NCBI RefSeq assembly: GCF_011801125.1
Contig: NZ_CP046171.1
Location: forward strand, 2,356,001 to 2,420,000
Reading direction: 5' to 3'
From: Nocardia brasiliensis
GTDB lineage: Bacteria > Actinomycetota > Actinomycetes > Mycobacteriales > Mycobacteriaceae
DNA: 64,000 nucleotides
Made by a program: the position numbers and the translations under genes. The notes under the pieces are model-generated. The model saw only the letters and a list, made by a program, of their open reading frames with translations, searched no databases and was not told the origin of the DNA. This document shows positions 26,113 to 35,810 of this stretch, in pieces; position 1 is the first letter of the stretch, and every line of letters begins with the position of its first letter.

Positions 26113-26994
26113 ATGGACATTCTGGCGATCGTCGGCAGCATCTTCGGCGTGGGCGCGACGGCGGGCGCGATTGCCACGGCCATGAGCGCCAGGGTGGTCG
26201 CACAGTACGAGAAGGGGCTGATCTTCCGGTTCGGCCGGGTGATCGCGACGCGAGACCCCGGGCTGCGCCTGCTGATTCCGTTCGTCGACCGGATGCGGAA
26301 GGTGTCGACGCAGATCGTCACCATGCCGATTCCCGCGCAGGACGGCATCACCCGCGACAACGTCACGGTGCGGGTGGACGCGGTGGTGTACTTCCGGGTG
26401 TTCGATCCGGTGCTGGCGGTGGTGGAGGTGCAGAACTACCTGTTCGCCGTCGGTCAGGTGGCACAGACCTCGCTGCGGTCGATCATCGGCAAGAGCGACC
26501 TGGACAGCCTGCTGTCCAACCGCGAAGAGTTGAACAAGGGCCTGGAGATCATGATCGACAGCCCGGCGCTGGGCTGGGGCGTGCACATCGACCGAGTGGA
26601 GATCAAGGATGTGGCACTGCCCGACGCGTTGAAGCGGTCGATGTCGCGGCAGGCCGAGGCCGAACGCGAACGCCGGGCCCGCGTCATCTCCGCGCAGGGC
26701 GAGCTGCAGGCCGCACAGATGCTGGCGCAGGCGGGCGCACAGATGTCGGAGTCGCCCGCCTCGCTGCAGCTGCGCCTGCTCGAAACCGTGGTTCAGGTTG
26801 CGGCGGAAAAGAATTCGACCCTGGTCCTGCCGTTCCCGGTGGAACTGCTTCGTTTCTTGGAACGCACCACTCCACCCGCCGCGAACCAGGCACCCCCGTC
26901 CGAACCGGAGAAACTCCCCGCCACCCCGCGGCACAGCGAACTGGACCAGCCCGACGATCCGCCATCCGCGCAGCAAATCGACACCCAGGCGTGA
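26113..26994 (+). CDS. SPFH-domain slipin/stomatin-like membrane protein
   Basis: 293 aa from ATG 26113. One N-terminal membrane segment (about 3-27) is followed by an SPFH/band 7 domain (about 28-205) with YEKGLIFRFGRV and the conserved DGITRDNVTVRVDAVVYFRV stretch, then the WGVHIDRVEIKDVALP motif, a helical region rich in Glu/Arg, and a Pro-rich tail (about 255-293). Slipins scaffold membrane microdomains and often pair with NfeD proteins; no nfeD is adjacent here. Instead a 31-residue membrane peptide follows 91 bp downstream. Confidence 0.9.
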   Translation: MDILAIVGSIFGVGATAGAIATAMSARVVAQYEKGLIFRFGRVIATRDPGLRLLIPFVDRMRKVSTQIVTMPIPAQDGITRDNVTVRVDAVVYFRVFDPVLAVVEVQNYLFAVGQVAQTSLRSIIGKSDLDSLLSNREELNKGLEIMIDSPALGWGVHIDRVEIKDVALPDALKRSMSRQAEAERERRARVISAQGELQAAQMLAQAGAQMSESPASLQLRLLETVVQVAAEKNSTLVLPFPVELLRFLERTTPPAANQAPPSEPEKLPATPRHSELDQPDDPPSAQQIDTQA

Positions 26995-27007
26995 CGGTGG
27001 AGGCGTA

Positions 27008-27063
27008 TACCGATACGGGTACGGTCGACGCCTTTCGGCACCGCCGTACGACCCGCATCGGTA
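27008..27063 (+). promoter_or_regulatory. Imperfect stem-loop between slipin and the 31-aa ORF
   Basis: TACCGATACGGGTACGG (27008-27024) pairs with CCGTACGACCCGCATCGGTA (27044-27063), with one mismatch and a three-base bulge, around a 19-nt loop. It lacks a trailing U-run, and lies 22 nt before the start codon at 27086, so it could be a weak terminator of the slipin transcript, an mRNA-processing site or a translation control element. Confidence 0.45.
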
Positions 27064-27085
27064 GTACAACGTAAGGATCGGACCG

Positions 27086-27181
27086 ATGTCCGTGCTCATT
27101 CCCGTCATCGCCATCGTCTGCATGATCGCGATCGGCTACGCGCTGAAATATCTGCCCGATCACCTGCCGTGGCTGAAATAG
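27086..27181 (+). CDS. 31-residue single-helix membrane protein
   Basis: 31 aa: MSVLIPVIAIVCMIAIGYAL, then KYLPDHLPWLK. ATG 27086 follows GTAAGGATCGGACCG, giving an AAGGA ribosome site 9 nt upstream. Codon third positions are about 83% G/C, like real genes here. Residues 3-20 form one membrane helix with a Cys in the middle; the tail is short and amphipathic. It lies downstream of the slipin gene after an inverted repeat. I do not recognise the family. Its placement suggests a small partner of the slipin, but that is only inference. Confidence 0.55.
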   Translation: MSVLIPVIAIVCMIAIGYALKYLPDHLPWLK

Positions 27182-27188
27182 CCGCGGC

Positions 27189-27563
27189 TCAGCACATCAT
27201 TTTGGCCATCTGGTAGATGGCCTTCGATTCCTCGGGCGTCGCCTCGGTGCTGCCGGAGGCGCGCTTGATGATGCTCTGGATTACCTCGTCCTCGGGTTTG
27301 CCCGCCTTGATGTCTTTGCAGCTGTCGCTGAGCACGGCGGAGAGCTTCGCGTCGTCCTTGCCTTCGGCGAGTTTCGGAAACGCGCCGCGGAAGCTGACGA
27401 CGAACGCGCCGGCCTTGACGCTGTCGACGACCTGGGTGTCGCCGCTCGACTGCGCGGTGGTGGCGGAGGCGGCATCGGTGGTGGCCTTGTCGTTCCCGCA
27501 GCCGGTGAGCAGCAGGGCAAAGACGGTCGCGCTGGCCGCGAGAGCGGCGGTAGTTCTGATCAC
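27189..27563 (-). CDS. Small secreted lipoprotein (DUF732-like)
   Basis: 124 aa. A signal peptide ends in the lipobox LLLTGCG (about residues 17-23), predicting lipidation of Cys22. After a Thr/Ser/Ala-rich linker there is a compact helical domain of about 80 residues with a CKDI cysteine in the middle and a terminal MMC, which could form a disulfide. The layout resembles mycobacterial DUF732 secreted proteins, though the match is weak. It converges with the 31-residue ORF, 7 bp between stops. Confidence 0.75.
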   Translation of the reverse strand: MIRTTAALAASATVFALLLTGCGNDKATTDAASATTAQSSGDTQVVDSVKAGAFVVSFRGAFPKLAEGKDDAKLSAVLSDSCKDIKAGKPEDEVIQSIIKRASGSTEATPEESKAIYQMAKMMC

Positions 27564-27595
27564 GGAGCGCGATGCTAGCGGTCCCGAACAAAAGC

Positions 27596-27622
27596 CGCCT
27601 CCCGTCCGGTGAACGGGAGGCG
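27596..27622 (-). terminator. Intrinsic terminator after the 30-aa ORF
   Basis: On the minus strand CGCCTCCCGT and ACGGGAGGCG form a perfect 10-bp GC-rich stem with a 7-nt loop, followed by GCTTTTGTT. This is one of the few U-tailed terminators in the window. It lies 26 bp after the stop of the 30-residue minus-strand ORF and upstream of the lipoprotein gene. Confidence 0.75.
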
Positions 27623-27648
27623 ACAGGTTGCGTCAGTGGATTTGTCGG

Positions 27649-27741
27649 TCAGACCGGGGAGATGACGAAGACCTGGGCCCAATAGGCTGCCTGGTCCGCG
27701 CCGATCAGCGGGGCCAGGTAGTCGAACAAGATCGATGACAT
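27649..27741 (-). CDS. 30-residue peptide gene with its own terminator
   Basis: 30 aa: MSSILFDYLAPLIGADQAAY, then WAQVFVISPV. GGGAG lies upstream of ATG 27741 and a strong U-tailed hairpin follows the stop, so the ORF forms a complete short transcription unit. Third codon positions are about 90% G/C. The product is hydrophobic with aromatic residues and only two Asp residues, lacks a basic N-terminus, and could lie on or in the membrane. Not a family I recognise. A regulatory leader peptide is less likely because a terminator rather than a structural gene follows, unless it is an attenuator for the downstream lipoprotein. Confidence 0.55.
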   Translation of the reverse strand: MSSILFDYLAPLIGADQAAYWAQVFVISPV

Positions 27742-27994
27742 AGCTACGAAACTCCCAATTGTCGACGTACAGGACATTTCAGAATGTGCGGGCCGAATGT
27801 GAGCCACGCTACGGCGGCCACGTTAGCAGCCACGTCGACGGGCTGCTCGGCGTAGTGGAGCCGCCATGCCGATGCGCGAGTAACTAGCCGGACCGTGATC
27901 GACGTCATAAAGTAGGGACCGTTGGTTCGGCCCGTAGTCGGGGCCGCAACGTTCTCTTCACACTTCGAATGCGGGAAAGCAGGTCTCAACTCAT

Positions 27995-28327
27995 ATGCGG
28001 ATTGTTCGCTCACTGGTCGCCGGCGCGTTGATCGCCGGTGCTGCTTCGGTTTTCGCCATGCTGGGGGCCGGTTCCGCCGGTGCCGTAGCGGTGACGCCGC
28101 TGCCGGGCGGGGTGCAGGTCGACCTCAGCCCTGCCGACACGGTCTGGGTCGCCCAGAACCGTTTCGGGCGGACCCTCGCGGGTCTGCCACATCCTTCGGC
28201 GCCTTCCTTCGGTGAGGCGCTGGACGCGGCCGCCGCGGTGTCGGCGGCGGTCCCGGGCGGACATGTCACCTTCACCGTGTACGGGCCGCTCGATTCGTTG
28301 AACGGCACCATGCTGGCGCTGCAGTAG
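27995..28327 (+). CDS. Small secreted protein of unknown function
   Basis: 110 aa. A Sec signal peptide is clear (MRIVRSLVAGALIAGAAS, cleavage near GSAGA at about residue 29). The mature part has a TPLPGGVQVDLSPADT segment and an Ala-rich helix. Two adjacent TAG stops end it. No Cys and no catalytic motif. It lies 19 bp before the RNB ribonuclease gene and is probably co-transcribed. The upstream 250 bp is relatively A/T-rich (CGTCATAAAGTAGGG near 27910) and may hold the promoter. Family not recognised; similar short secreted proteins are frequent in Nocardia. Confidence 0.7.
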   Translation: MRIVRSLVAGALIAGAASVFAMLGAGSAGAVAVTPLPGGVQVDLSPADTVWVAQNRFGRTLAGLPHPSAPSFGEALDAAAAVSAAVPGGHVTFTVYGPLDSLNGTMLALQ

Positions 28328-28346
28328 TAGGTCGGGCACACCCAGC

Positions 28347-29780
28347 GTGGAATTACATCAGCGGATCGTCTCGGCGCCGGTCGATTTCGGCGCCATTCGT
28401 TCCGAATTCGGTTTGGCCTCGGCGTACCCGGCCGAGGCGACCGCGGAAGCCCGCGACGCGTCCGACGCGTTCGCGGGCGACCGGAACGATCGCACCGACA
28501 TCGCGTTCGTGACGATCGACCCGCCGGGGGCCATGGATCTGGACCAGGCCCTGCACCTCGAGCGCACCAGCACCGGCTTCCTGCTGCACTACGCCATCGC
28601 CGATGTCGGCGCCGTGATCGAGCCCGACGGAGCACTCGCCAAGGAGTCGGGACTCAGGGGGCAGACCTTCTATCTTCCGGACGGCACGGTGCCGCTGCAT
28701 CCGCCGGTGCTGTCCGAGGGCACCGCGAGCCTGCTGCCGCAGCAGCGGCGCCCGGCCGCGCTGTGGACCATCGAACTCGATGAAAACGCAGAGCCGCAAC
28801 GTTTTTCGGTGGAGCGCGCGCTAGTGCGCTCGCATGCCCGGCTCGACTACGCCGGTGTGCAGGCCGACGCCGACGCGGGCCGACCGCACCCCTCGATCGC
28901 GGCCCTGCCGGAATTCGGCAAGCGGCGCATCGAGGCGGGACTGGCCCGCGGCGCGATCGGACTGCGACTGCCCGCGCAGAGCATCGTCCGCGACGATCGA
29001 TCGCTGCGGCATTGGCGGCTGATCGTCGAGCCGCGCACCGCCGCCGACGACTGGAACGAGCAGGTCTCGCTGCTGACCGGGATGTGCGCGGCGCGCATCA
29101 TGCTCGACGCGGGCGCGCCCGCGCTGCTGCGCACCATGCCACCGCCCGCCGATTCGGCGATCGCGTCCATGCGCCGCACCGCCGCCGCGCTGGGCGTCGC
29201 ATGGCCGCAGGAGCAGCCGGTCGGGCAGATGCTCGCCGCGCTGGACCCGAACACCCCCGCCGCGCTGGTGCTGATGTCGGAGGCGACCAGCCTGCTGCGT
29301 GGCGCGTCCTACACCGTGCTGAACGGCGACCCGGCCCCGGCGGCCCCGGAAGCGTTGCAGCACAGCGCGATGCACGCGCCGTACGCGCACGTCACCGCGC
29401 CGCTGCGCAGGCTGGTCGACCGCTACGCCACCGAGATCTGTCTGGCCCGGTGCGCGGGAACCGCAGTGCCGCAGTGGGTTACCGACGGTCTCGCCGAAGC
29501 CGCCGACACCATGCGCCGCAGCGACGGGATCGCGAACAAGGTCGAACGCGCCTGCGTCGACCTGACCGAGGCGACGTTGCTCGCCGAGCGCGCGGGCGCC
29601 GAGTTCGACGCGGTCGTGGTGCGCGAGGCCAACGGCAACCGCGCCGCCGAGGTCTTCATCGCCGACCCGCCGGTACTCGGCCCCTGCACCGGCGAACCCC
29701 CGGAGGGCGAGCGGGTCCGCGTCCGGCTGACCGCCGCCGACCCGGCCACCCGCAAGATCGCCTTCGACTACACGCCCTGA
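28347..29780 (+). CDS. RNB-domain ribonuclease (RNase II/R-like)
   Basis: 477 aa. It contains a single RNB catalytic domain with the metal-binding motif DPPGAMDLDQAL (about residues 58-69), whose aspartates coordinate Mg2+ for 3'-5' hydrolysis, followed by HYAIADVGAVI and SEGTASLLP. Unlike full RNase II/R it lacks obvious N-terminal cold-shock domains and has only a short C-terminal OB-like segment. This compact form is common in Actinobacteria. Start GTG 28347, 19 bp after the secreted-protein gene. Confidence 0.9.
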   Translation: MELHQRIVSAPVDFGAIRSEFGLASAYPAEATAEARDASDAFAGDRNDRTDIAFVTIDPPGAMDLDQALHLERTSTGFLLHYAIADVGAVIEPDGALAKESGLRGQTFYLPDGTVPLHPPVLSEGTASLLPQQRRPAALWTIELDENAEPQRFSVERALVRSHARLDYAGVQADADAGRPHPSIAALPEFGKRRIEAGLARGAIGLRLPAQSIVRDDRSLRHWRLIVEPRTAADDWNEQVSLLTGMCAARIMLDAGAPALLRTMPPPADSAIASMRRTAAALGVAWPQEQPVGQMLAALDPNTPAALVLMSEATSLLRGASYTVLNGDPAPAAPEALQHSAMHAPYAHVTAPLRRLVDRYATEICLARCAGTAVPQWVTDGLAEAADTMRRSDGIANKVERACVDLTEATLLAERAGAEFDAVVVREANGNRAAEVFIADPPVLGPCTGEPPEGERVRVRLTAADPATRKIAFDYTP

Positions 29781-29847
29781 CTCTCGGATGCTGTTCCGCA
29801 CCCGGGCTGCGGTAAACGGTTGCGCGGAATCGGTTCTCGGAGCGGAA

Positions 29848-30735
29848 CTATTCGCCGTCGGCGCGCAACGCCGTGGCGGCTTCGGGGTAGCGGCTCAGTG
29901 CCCGGTGCGCCGCGACCTCTTCGGCGCCCGCGAGGGCGCGGTAGCGGGCCGGGTCTTCGCCTGCCGCACCGGCGTCGGCGGCGATGCCGTAGAGCGCGTG
30001 CTGGGATTCGACGGCGTCGCGGTGATCGCCGAGGACGGTCTGCAGCCGTTTGGCGCGGGCGCCGAGGCCGGTCGCCGCGGCGGCGAGCACCTGCTCGGCC
30101 GCCTCGCATGAGTAGCGTAATCGCTTGGCGCTCTTGCGGATATCGTGCAGCAGCTCGACCCGCTCGTCCGCCGTCACGGTGGGTTCGAGCCGGATCAGCC
30201 GCTCGACCCGCTCCCGATCACGTTGCAGCACGACGCCGAAGAACTCGGTGGCCGCCACGCCGGCGCGCGCAGTCCGCAGCGGCGGATCGGTGCGCCAGCG
30301 CGCGAGCTCGGCGCGCAGGTCGTGGTAGCGCGTGCTGTCCAGGGCGAGCAGGACCTCAGCGTGCGCGTCGGTGTAGCGCTGCTGCTGCGCGGTGACCAGC
30401 CTGGCGGTCATCGGCGCCAGTGCGGCCGCCGAATGTTCTTCCGGCCGAGCGTGTTCGGTCAACAGGTCGGCGAAACGTGCGGCGCGCACCTCGGCGTCGC
30501 GGGCCACGCCGAGCACCCCGGCCAGCCATTTGAGCTCGGCGCCAAGCGCGGCCGCCGGGGTGCGCTCGAAAAGGCCGCGGTAGGACCGCAATACGCTGCG
30601 CAGTCGGCGGGTCGCCACCCGCATCTGGTGCACCGAATCGGGCGCGTCGTCGCGGACTTCGGGCTCGGCGGCGAACAGCCGGTCGATATCGTCGCGGAGT
30701 GCCGCGATGATCGCGTTACCGGCTGTGGCCGTCAT
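29848..30735 (-). CDS. CHAD domain protein
   Basis: 295 aa. The whole protein is a CHAD domain: two helical repeats with conserved His/Arg, seen in SVHQMRVATRRLRSVLRSY (about 34-52) and again in LLHDIRKSAKRLRYSCEA (about 192-209). CHAD domains bind inorganic polyphosphate. The M. tuberculosis counterpart (Rv2226) carries an N-terminal CYTH triphosphatase domain; this one begins directly with CHAD, so it is the stand-alone form. It starts 4 bp after the pip stop, in one operon. Confidence 0.85.
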   Translation of the reverse strand: MTATAGNAIIAALRDDIDRLFAAEPEVRDDAPDSVHQMRVATRRLRSVLRSYRGLFERTPAAALGAELKWLAGVLGVARDAEVRAARFADLLTEHARPEEHSAAALAPMTARLVTAQQQRYTDAHAEVLLALDSTRYHDLRAELARWRTDPPLRTARAGVAATEFFGVVLQRDRERVERLIRLEPTVTADERVELLHDIRKSAKRLRYSCEAAEQVLAAAATGLGARAKRLQTVLGDHRDAVESQHALYGIAADAGAAGEDPARYRALAGAEEVAAHRALSRYPEAATALRADGE

Positions 30736-30739
30736 GGGG

Positions 30740-32239
<1,500 letters not shown>

Positions 32240-33088
32240 CTACCGGAAGCTGGTGCGCAGCTCGTCCAGCAGTGCCTCGACCGTACGGGCGAACGGTGGC
32301 GCGGAGACGTCGATGGTGCGCCAGGGATGCAGCGCGATCAACGGCGCCAGCCGCTCGGCGAGGGCGATCTCGGTGCGCGAGATCGGCCCGTCGCGCCGCC
32401 AGTGCGCGAGGTATTCGTCCCGATGCGGGGTGCGCAGGATCTTGTGCGACAGCAACGGGTGGGTGATCACCGCGTCAGCCCAGTCGAAGAGCAGGCCGGT
32501 GCCCGCGAACGCGTTGCCGGGGTGCACGTCGTTGTGTTCGATGCTGAGCCTGCGGTAGTCGCCCAGCTCCGCGGCGGCCTCCGCGATCCGGTCGCCGAGG
32601 CCGGGGATGCGCGGCTCGTAGTGCTGGTAGACGGTGACGAGCCGGGCGGGCGGCAGGTACGGCGTTCCGGTGCCGCGCAGCTCATCGATGTGCGCGGTGA
32701 GCGACTGCTGCAACCCGGCGTAGGCGCGGACCAGGCCAGTCCATTCGGCGGCGGTGTCCGGTGCGACGTCGCCGCCGTGCCTGCTGAGCAACCAGCCGCG
32801 ATCCGGTTGCACCGCAACGGGTTCCAGCGCACTACCGGGATACAATCGGGCGAGCAGCGCCAGCAGGTGGCCCTCGTGCGCGAAGGCGCGGGCGTTGGCC
32901 TTCGCCCACATCGGGCCCGCGGTCGTGGGAATGCGCACCACCAGCGACCAGGCGCGCCGCCGGGTGCGCACCGGCTCGCCGGTGACGGCGTGCCCGTGCT
33001 CGGCGATGACCTCGAACGCCCAGTCGGTCAGCGGCTCGATCGACTGTCCGAGCAGTGCGGCGGGCGCCTGCACCACTCGGTCGGTCAT
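32240..33088 (-). CDS. Aminoglycoside phosphotransferase (APH)-fold kinase
   Basis: 282 aa from ATG 33088. The kinase-like catalytic motif is EHNDVHPGNAF (about 190-200, Brenner HxDxxxxN), followed by the metal-binding Asp in LLFDWADAV. The N-terminal lobe has WAKANARAFAHEG. Such proteins phosphorylate diverse small molecules and are not evidence of antibiotic resistance by themselves. It starts 28 bp after the panB stop and probably shares its transcript. Confidence 0.8.
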   Translation of the reverse strand: MTDRVVQAPAALLGQSIEPLTDWAFEVIAEHGHAVTGEPVRTRRRAWSLVVRIPTTAGPMWAKANARAFAHEGHLLALLARLYPGSALEPVAVQPDRGWLLSRHGGDVAPDTAAEWTGLVRAYAGLQQSLTAHIDELRGTGTPYLPPARLVTVYQHYEPRIPGLGDRIAEAAAELGDYRRLSIEHNDVHPGNAFAGTGLLFDWADAVITHPLLSHKILRTPHRDEYLAHWRRDGPISRTEIALAERLAPLIALHPWRTIDVSAPPFARTVEALLDELRTSFR

Positions 33089-33116
33089 CAACACTGTGCT
33101 GTTCGTTTCGAGCGAG

Positions 33117-33977
33117 CTAGAAGCTGTGCTCCGGGCCGGGGAAGCTGCCCCGGCGCACCTCGTCGGCGTAAGCCGCTGCGGCGGTACGCAATTCGTCACC
33201 GACATTGCCGAAGCGCTTGACGAACTTCGCGGTCTTGCCGCTGGTGTAGCCCGCCATGTCCTGCCAGACCAGCACCTGTGCGTCGGTGTCCGCGCCGGCG
33301 CCGATGCCGACAGTCGGGATGGTCAGCTTGCCGGTGACCTGCGCGGCCAGCTCGGCGGGCACCATCTCCATGACGACCGCGAACGCGCCCGCCTCCTGCA
33401 CCGCGATGGCGTCAGCGATCAGCTGTTCGGCGCCGTCGCCGCGACCCTGCACCCGGAAGCCGCCGAGGGTGTTGACGCTCTGCGGGGTGAACCCGATGTG
33501 CGCCATGACGGGGATGCCCGCCGAGGTGATCAGCGCGATCTGCTCGGCGACGCGCTCACCGCCCTCGAACTTCACCGCGTGCGCCTGGCCCTCCTTCATG
33601 AACCGGGTCGCGGTGGCCAGGGCCTGCTGGGGCGAGGACTCGTAGGTGCCGAACGGCAGATCGGCCACCACCAGCGCGTGCGGCGCGCCCCGCACCACGC
33701 CGCGGACCAGCGGAAGGAGTTCTTCCACGGTGATCGGCACCGTGGTGTCGTAGCCGTAGACGACGTTGGCCGCGGAGTCGCCGACGAGCAGCACGGGAAT
33801 GCCGGCTTCCTCGAACAGTCGCGCCGAGGAGTAGTCGTAGGCGGTGAGCATGGACCAGCGCTCGCCGTCTGCCTTCATCTGCTGCAGATGATGCACCCGG
33901 GTCTTACGCACGGCTTTCTTCGGCTGGCTGGGAGCCGCACCGTAGGCAGGGGTTTCCGAATCGGATACGGACATCAT
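33117..33977 (-). CDS. panB: 3-methyl-2-oxobutanoate hydroxymethyltransferase
   Basis: 286 aa. It makes ketopantoate from ketoisovalerate and 5,10-methylene-tetrahydrofolate, the first committed step of pantothenate synthesis. The TIM-barrel motifs are well conserved: [32 protein letters not shown] (Mg ligand Asp) and [11 protein letters not shown], then [10 protein letters not shown] and [16 protein letters not shown]. The first 25 residues are a low-complexity extension. AAAGGGA precedes the double ATG at 33977/33974. Divergent from the CaeA-like protease as in mycobacteria. Confidence 0.95.
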   Translation of the reverse strand: MMSVSDSETPAYGAAPSQPKKAVRKTRVHHLQQMKADGERWSMLTAYDYSSARLFEEAGIPVLLVGDSAANVVYGYDTTVPITVEELLPLVRGVVRGAPHALVVADLPFGTYESSPQQALATATRFMKEGQAHAVKFEGGERVAEQIALITSAGIPVMAHIGFTPQSVNTLGGFRVQGRGDGAEQLIADAIAVQEAGAFAVVMEMVPAELAAQVTGKLTIPTVGIGAGADTDAQVLVWQDMAGYTSGKTAKFVKRFGNVGDELRTAAAAYADEVRRGSFPGPEHSF

Positions 33978-34179
33978 CGTCCCTTTCGTCGCTGTCTCCT
34001 CGGGGCCCGTCCGGGTCCCCGGGTTCGTCTGACAGCTTCAGTGTGCCAGCTGTGACCGGCCCCGATTAAGGCTTCGGGCCGATGCAATTGGTCACATCAC
34101 ACGAGGTTGCCGGGCGCGTCGCGGTCCGGCACGGGCGGGCTGTTCGCTGCCATGAGCCCGGTACTGCCACTATCAGTGC

Positions 34180-35712
34180 ATGGCTTTGGTTCGGAGTGGG
34201 CGCGGTGCGCTGATCGTGGCGGTGCTGGGGTTGGTGGCGGCGGGGTGTACGACCGCGGGGCATCCGACGGGTCCGATGCCCGACGTGCCCGCCGAGCTGG
34301 GCAAGTTCTATACCCAGACCGTCGCGTGGGGCAGTTGCGAGGGATTCGGTTCGCCGGAGGACCGATTCGCGCCGAGCGCGGAGTGCGCGAAGGTCACCGT
34401 GCCGATCGACTACGCCGCCCCGGACGGGCCGACCGCGCAGATCGCGGTGTCGCGGATCAAGGCGTCCGGCAGGAAGATCGGTTCGCTGCTGATGAACCCG
34501 GGCGGTCCGGGGGAGTCGGGCTTGACCCTGTCGGTGCTCGGCAACAAGACGCCGCTGGCGCAGCGGTTCGACCGGGTCGGGTTCGATCCGCGCGGGGTGG
34601 GGTCCTCGACGCCGGCCATCGTCTGTGAGACCGCGCAGGAGCAGGACGCGGAGCGGGCCGAGCCGCAAAAGGACAACACGCCGGAAGGGATCGCCGCCGC
34701 CGAGGACGAGAACCGGCAGTACGCGGAGCGCTGCACGACCAGGACCGGCAAGGAGTTCCTGGCCCACGTCGGCACCCGCGAGGTGGTGCAGGACCTCGAC
34801 GTGCTGCGCGCAGCGCTCGGCGACCCGAAGCTCAGCTACCTGGGCTACTCGTACGGCACCAAGATCGGTTCGGCCTACGCGGAGAAGTTCCCGGACCGGG
34901 TGCGCGCGCTCGTGCTCGACGGTGCGATCGACTCCTCACAGGACCCGGTGCAGGAATCCCTGCGTCAGGCGGCCGGATTCCAGAAGGTGTTCGACGCCTA
35001 CGCCGCGGACTGCGTGACCAAGGCGGACTGTCCCCTCGGCACCGATCAGGCTCAGGCCGTTTCGCGCTTCCGCGCACTGGTCGACCCGCTGTGGGACAGG
35101 TCGGCGCCGACCACCGATCCGCGCGGCCTCAGCTACGGCGACGCGCTCACCGGGGTGCGGCAAGCGCTCTATACGACCGATCTGTGGTCGGTGTTGACGC
35201 TCGGGTTGTCCGAGCTGCGCGACGGGCGCGGCGACACCCTGCTGCAACTGGCCGACCTGTACGACGGCCGCCGCGAGGACGGCACGTACAGCAACACCAC
35301 CGACGCGTTCAACGCCATTCGTTGCGTGGACGATCCGCGCATCACCGACCGCGAGGTCACCGGCAGGCAGGACATCGAATACCGCAAGGCCGCGCCGTTC
35401 CTCGACGACGGCCGCGGTACCGGCGCGGCGCCGCTGGACCAGTGCACGGTGTGGCCGGTGCCGAACACCAGTGAGCCGCATCGGATCACGGTGACCGGGC
35501 TGCCGAAGACCGTGGTCGTGTCGACCACAGAGGATCCGGCGACGCCGTATCAGGCCGGTGTCGACCTCGCCGCGCAGCTGGGCGCCTCGCTGCTGACCTA
35601 TCAGGGCAGCAGGCACACGATCGCGCTGTCGGGTGGTTCGTCGTGCGTGGACCAGGCGGTGATCGACTATCTCGTCGACCTGAAGGACCCGGCGCCCGGC
35701 CTCACCTGCTGA
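34180..35712 (+). CDS. Secreted alpha/beta hydrolase lipoprotein (CaeA/Rv2224c-like, TAP-like C-terminus)
   Basis: 510 aa. A lipoprotein signal ends at VAAGC (about residue 23). The enzyme domain has NPGGPGESG oxyanion region (about 105-113), nucleophile GYSYGTKIG (about 223-231), and a C-terminal TAP-like domain (about 400-510) bearing the catalytic Asp and the His in QGSRHTIAL. In M. tuberculosis the homologue is a cell-envelope carboxylesterase/protease important in infection. It lies upstream of glnA2, as there, with about 100 bp between. Confidence 0.9.
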   Translation: MALVRSGRGALIVAVLGLVAAGCTTAGHPTGPMPDVPAELGKFYTQTVAWGSCEGFGSPEDRFAPSAECAKVTVPIDYAAPDGPTAQIAVSRIKASGRKIGSLLMNPGGPGESGLTLSVLGNKTPLAQRFDRVGFDPRGVGSSTPAIVCETAQEQDAERAEPQKDNTPEGIAAAEDENRQYAERCTTRTGKEFLAHVGTREVVQDLDVLRAALGDPKLSYLGYSYGTKIGSAYAEKFPDRVRALVLDGAIDSSQDPVQESLRQAAGFQKVFDAYAADCVTKADCPLGTDQAQAVSRFRALVDPLWDRSAPTTDPRGLSYGDALTGVRQALYTTDLWSVLTLGLSELRDGRGDTLLQLADLYDGRREDGTYSNTTDAFNAIRCVDDPRITDREVTGRQDIEYRKAAPFLDDGRGTGAAPLDQCTVWPVPNTSEPHRITVTGLPKTVVVSTTEDPATPYQAGVDLAAQLGASLLTYQGSRHTIALSGGSSCVDQAVIDYLVDLKDPAPGLTC

Positions 35713-35771
35713 GCCTGGTGCGCGCCCGGGAAGTCTATTTCCGGCAACAAGGACAGACACTCAGCGTGTAT

Positions 35772-35787
35772 GTAACACGGATTTAAC
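35772..35787 (+). promoter_or_regulatory. Possible partial GlnR-like site before glnA2
   Basis: GTAAC-N6-TTAAC matches the first half of the actinobacterial GlnR box (gTnAC-n6-GaAAC) except for two bases of the second element; the expected second half does not follow. It lies about 25 bp upstream of the glnA2 start. Much weaker than the site at glnA1. Confidence 0.25.
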
Positions 35788-35810
35788 GCCGGGTGCTTAC
35801 GCTCGCGGAC

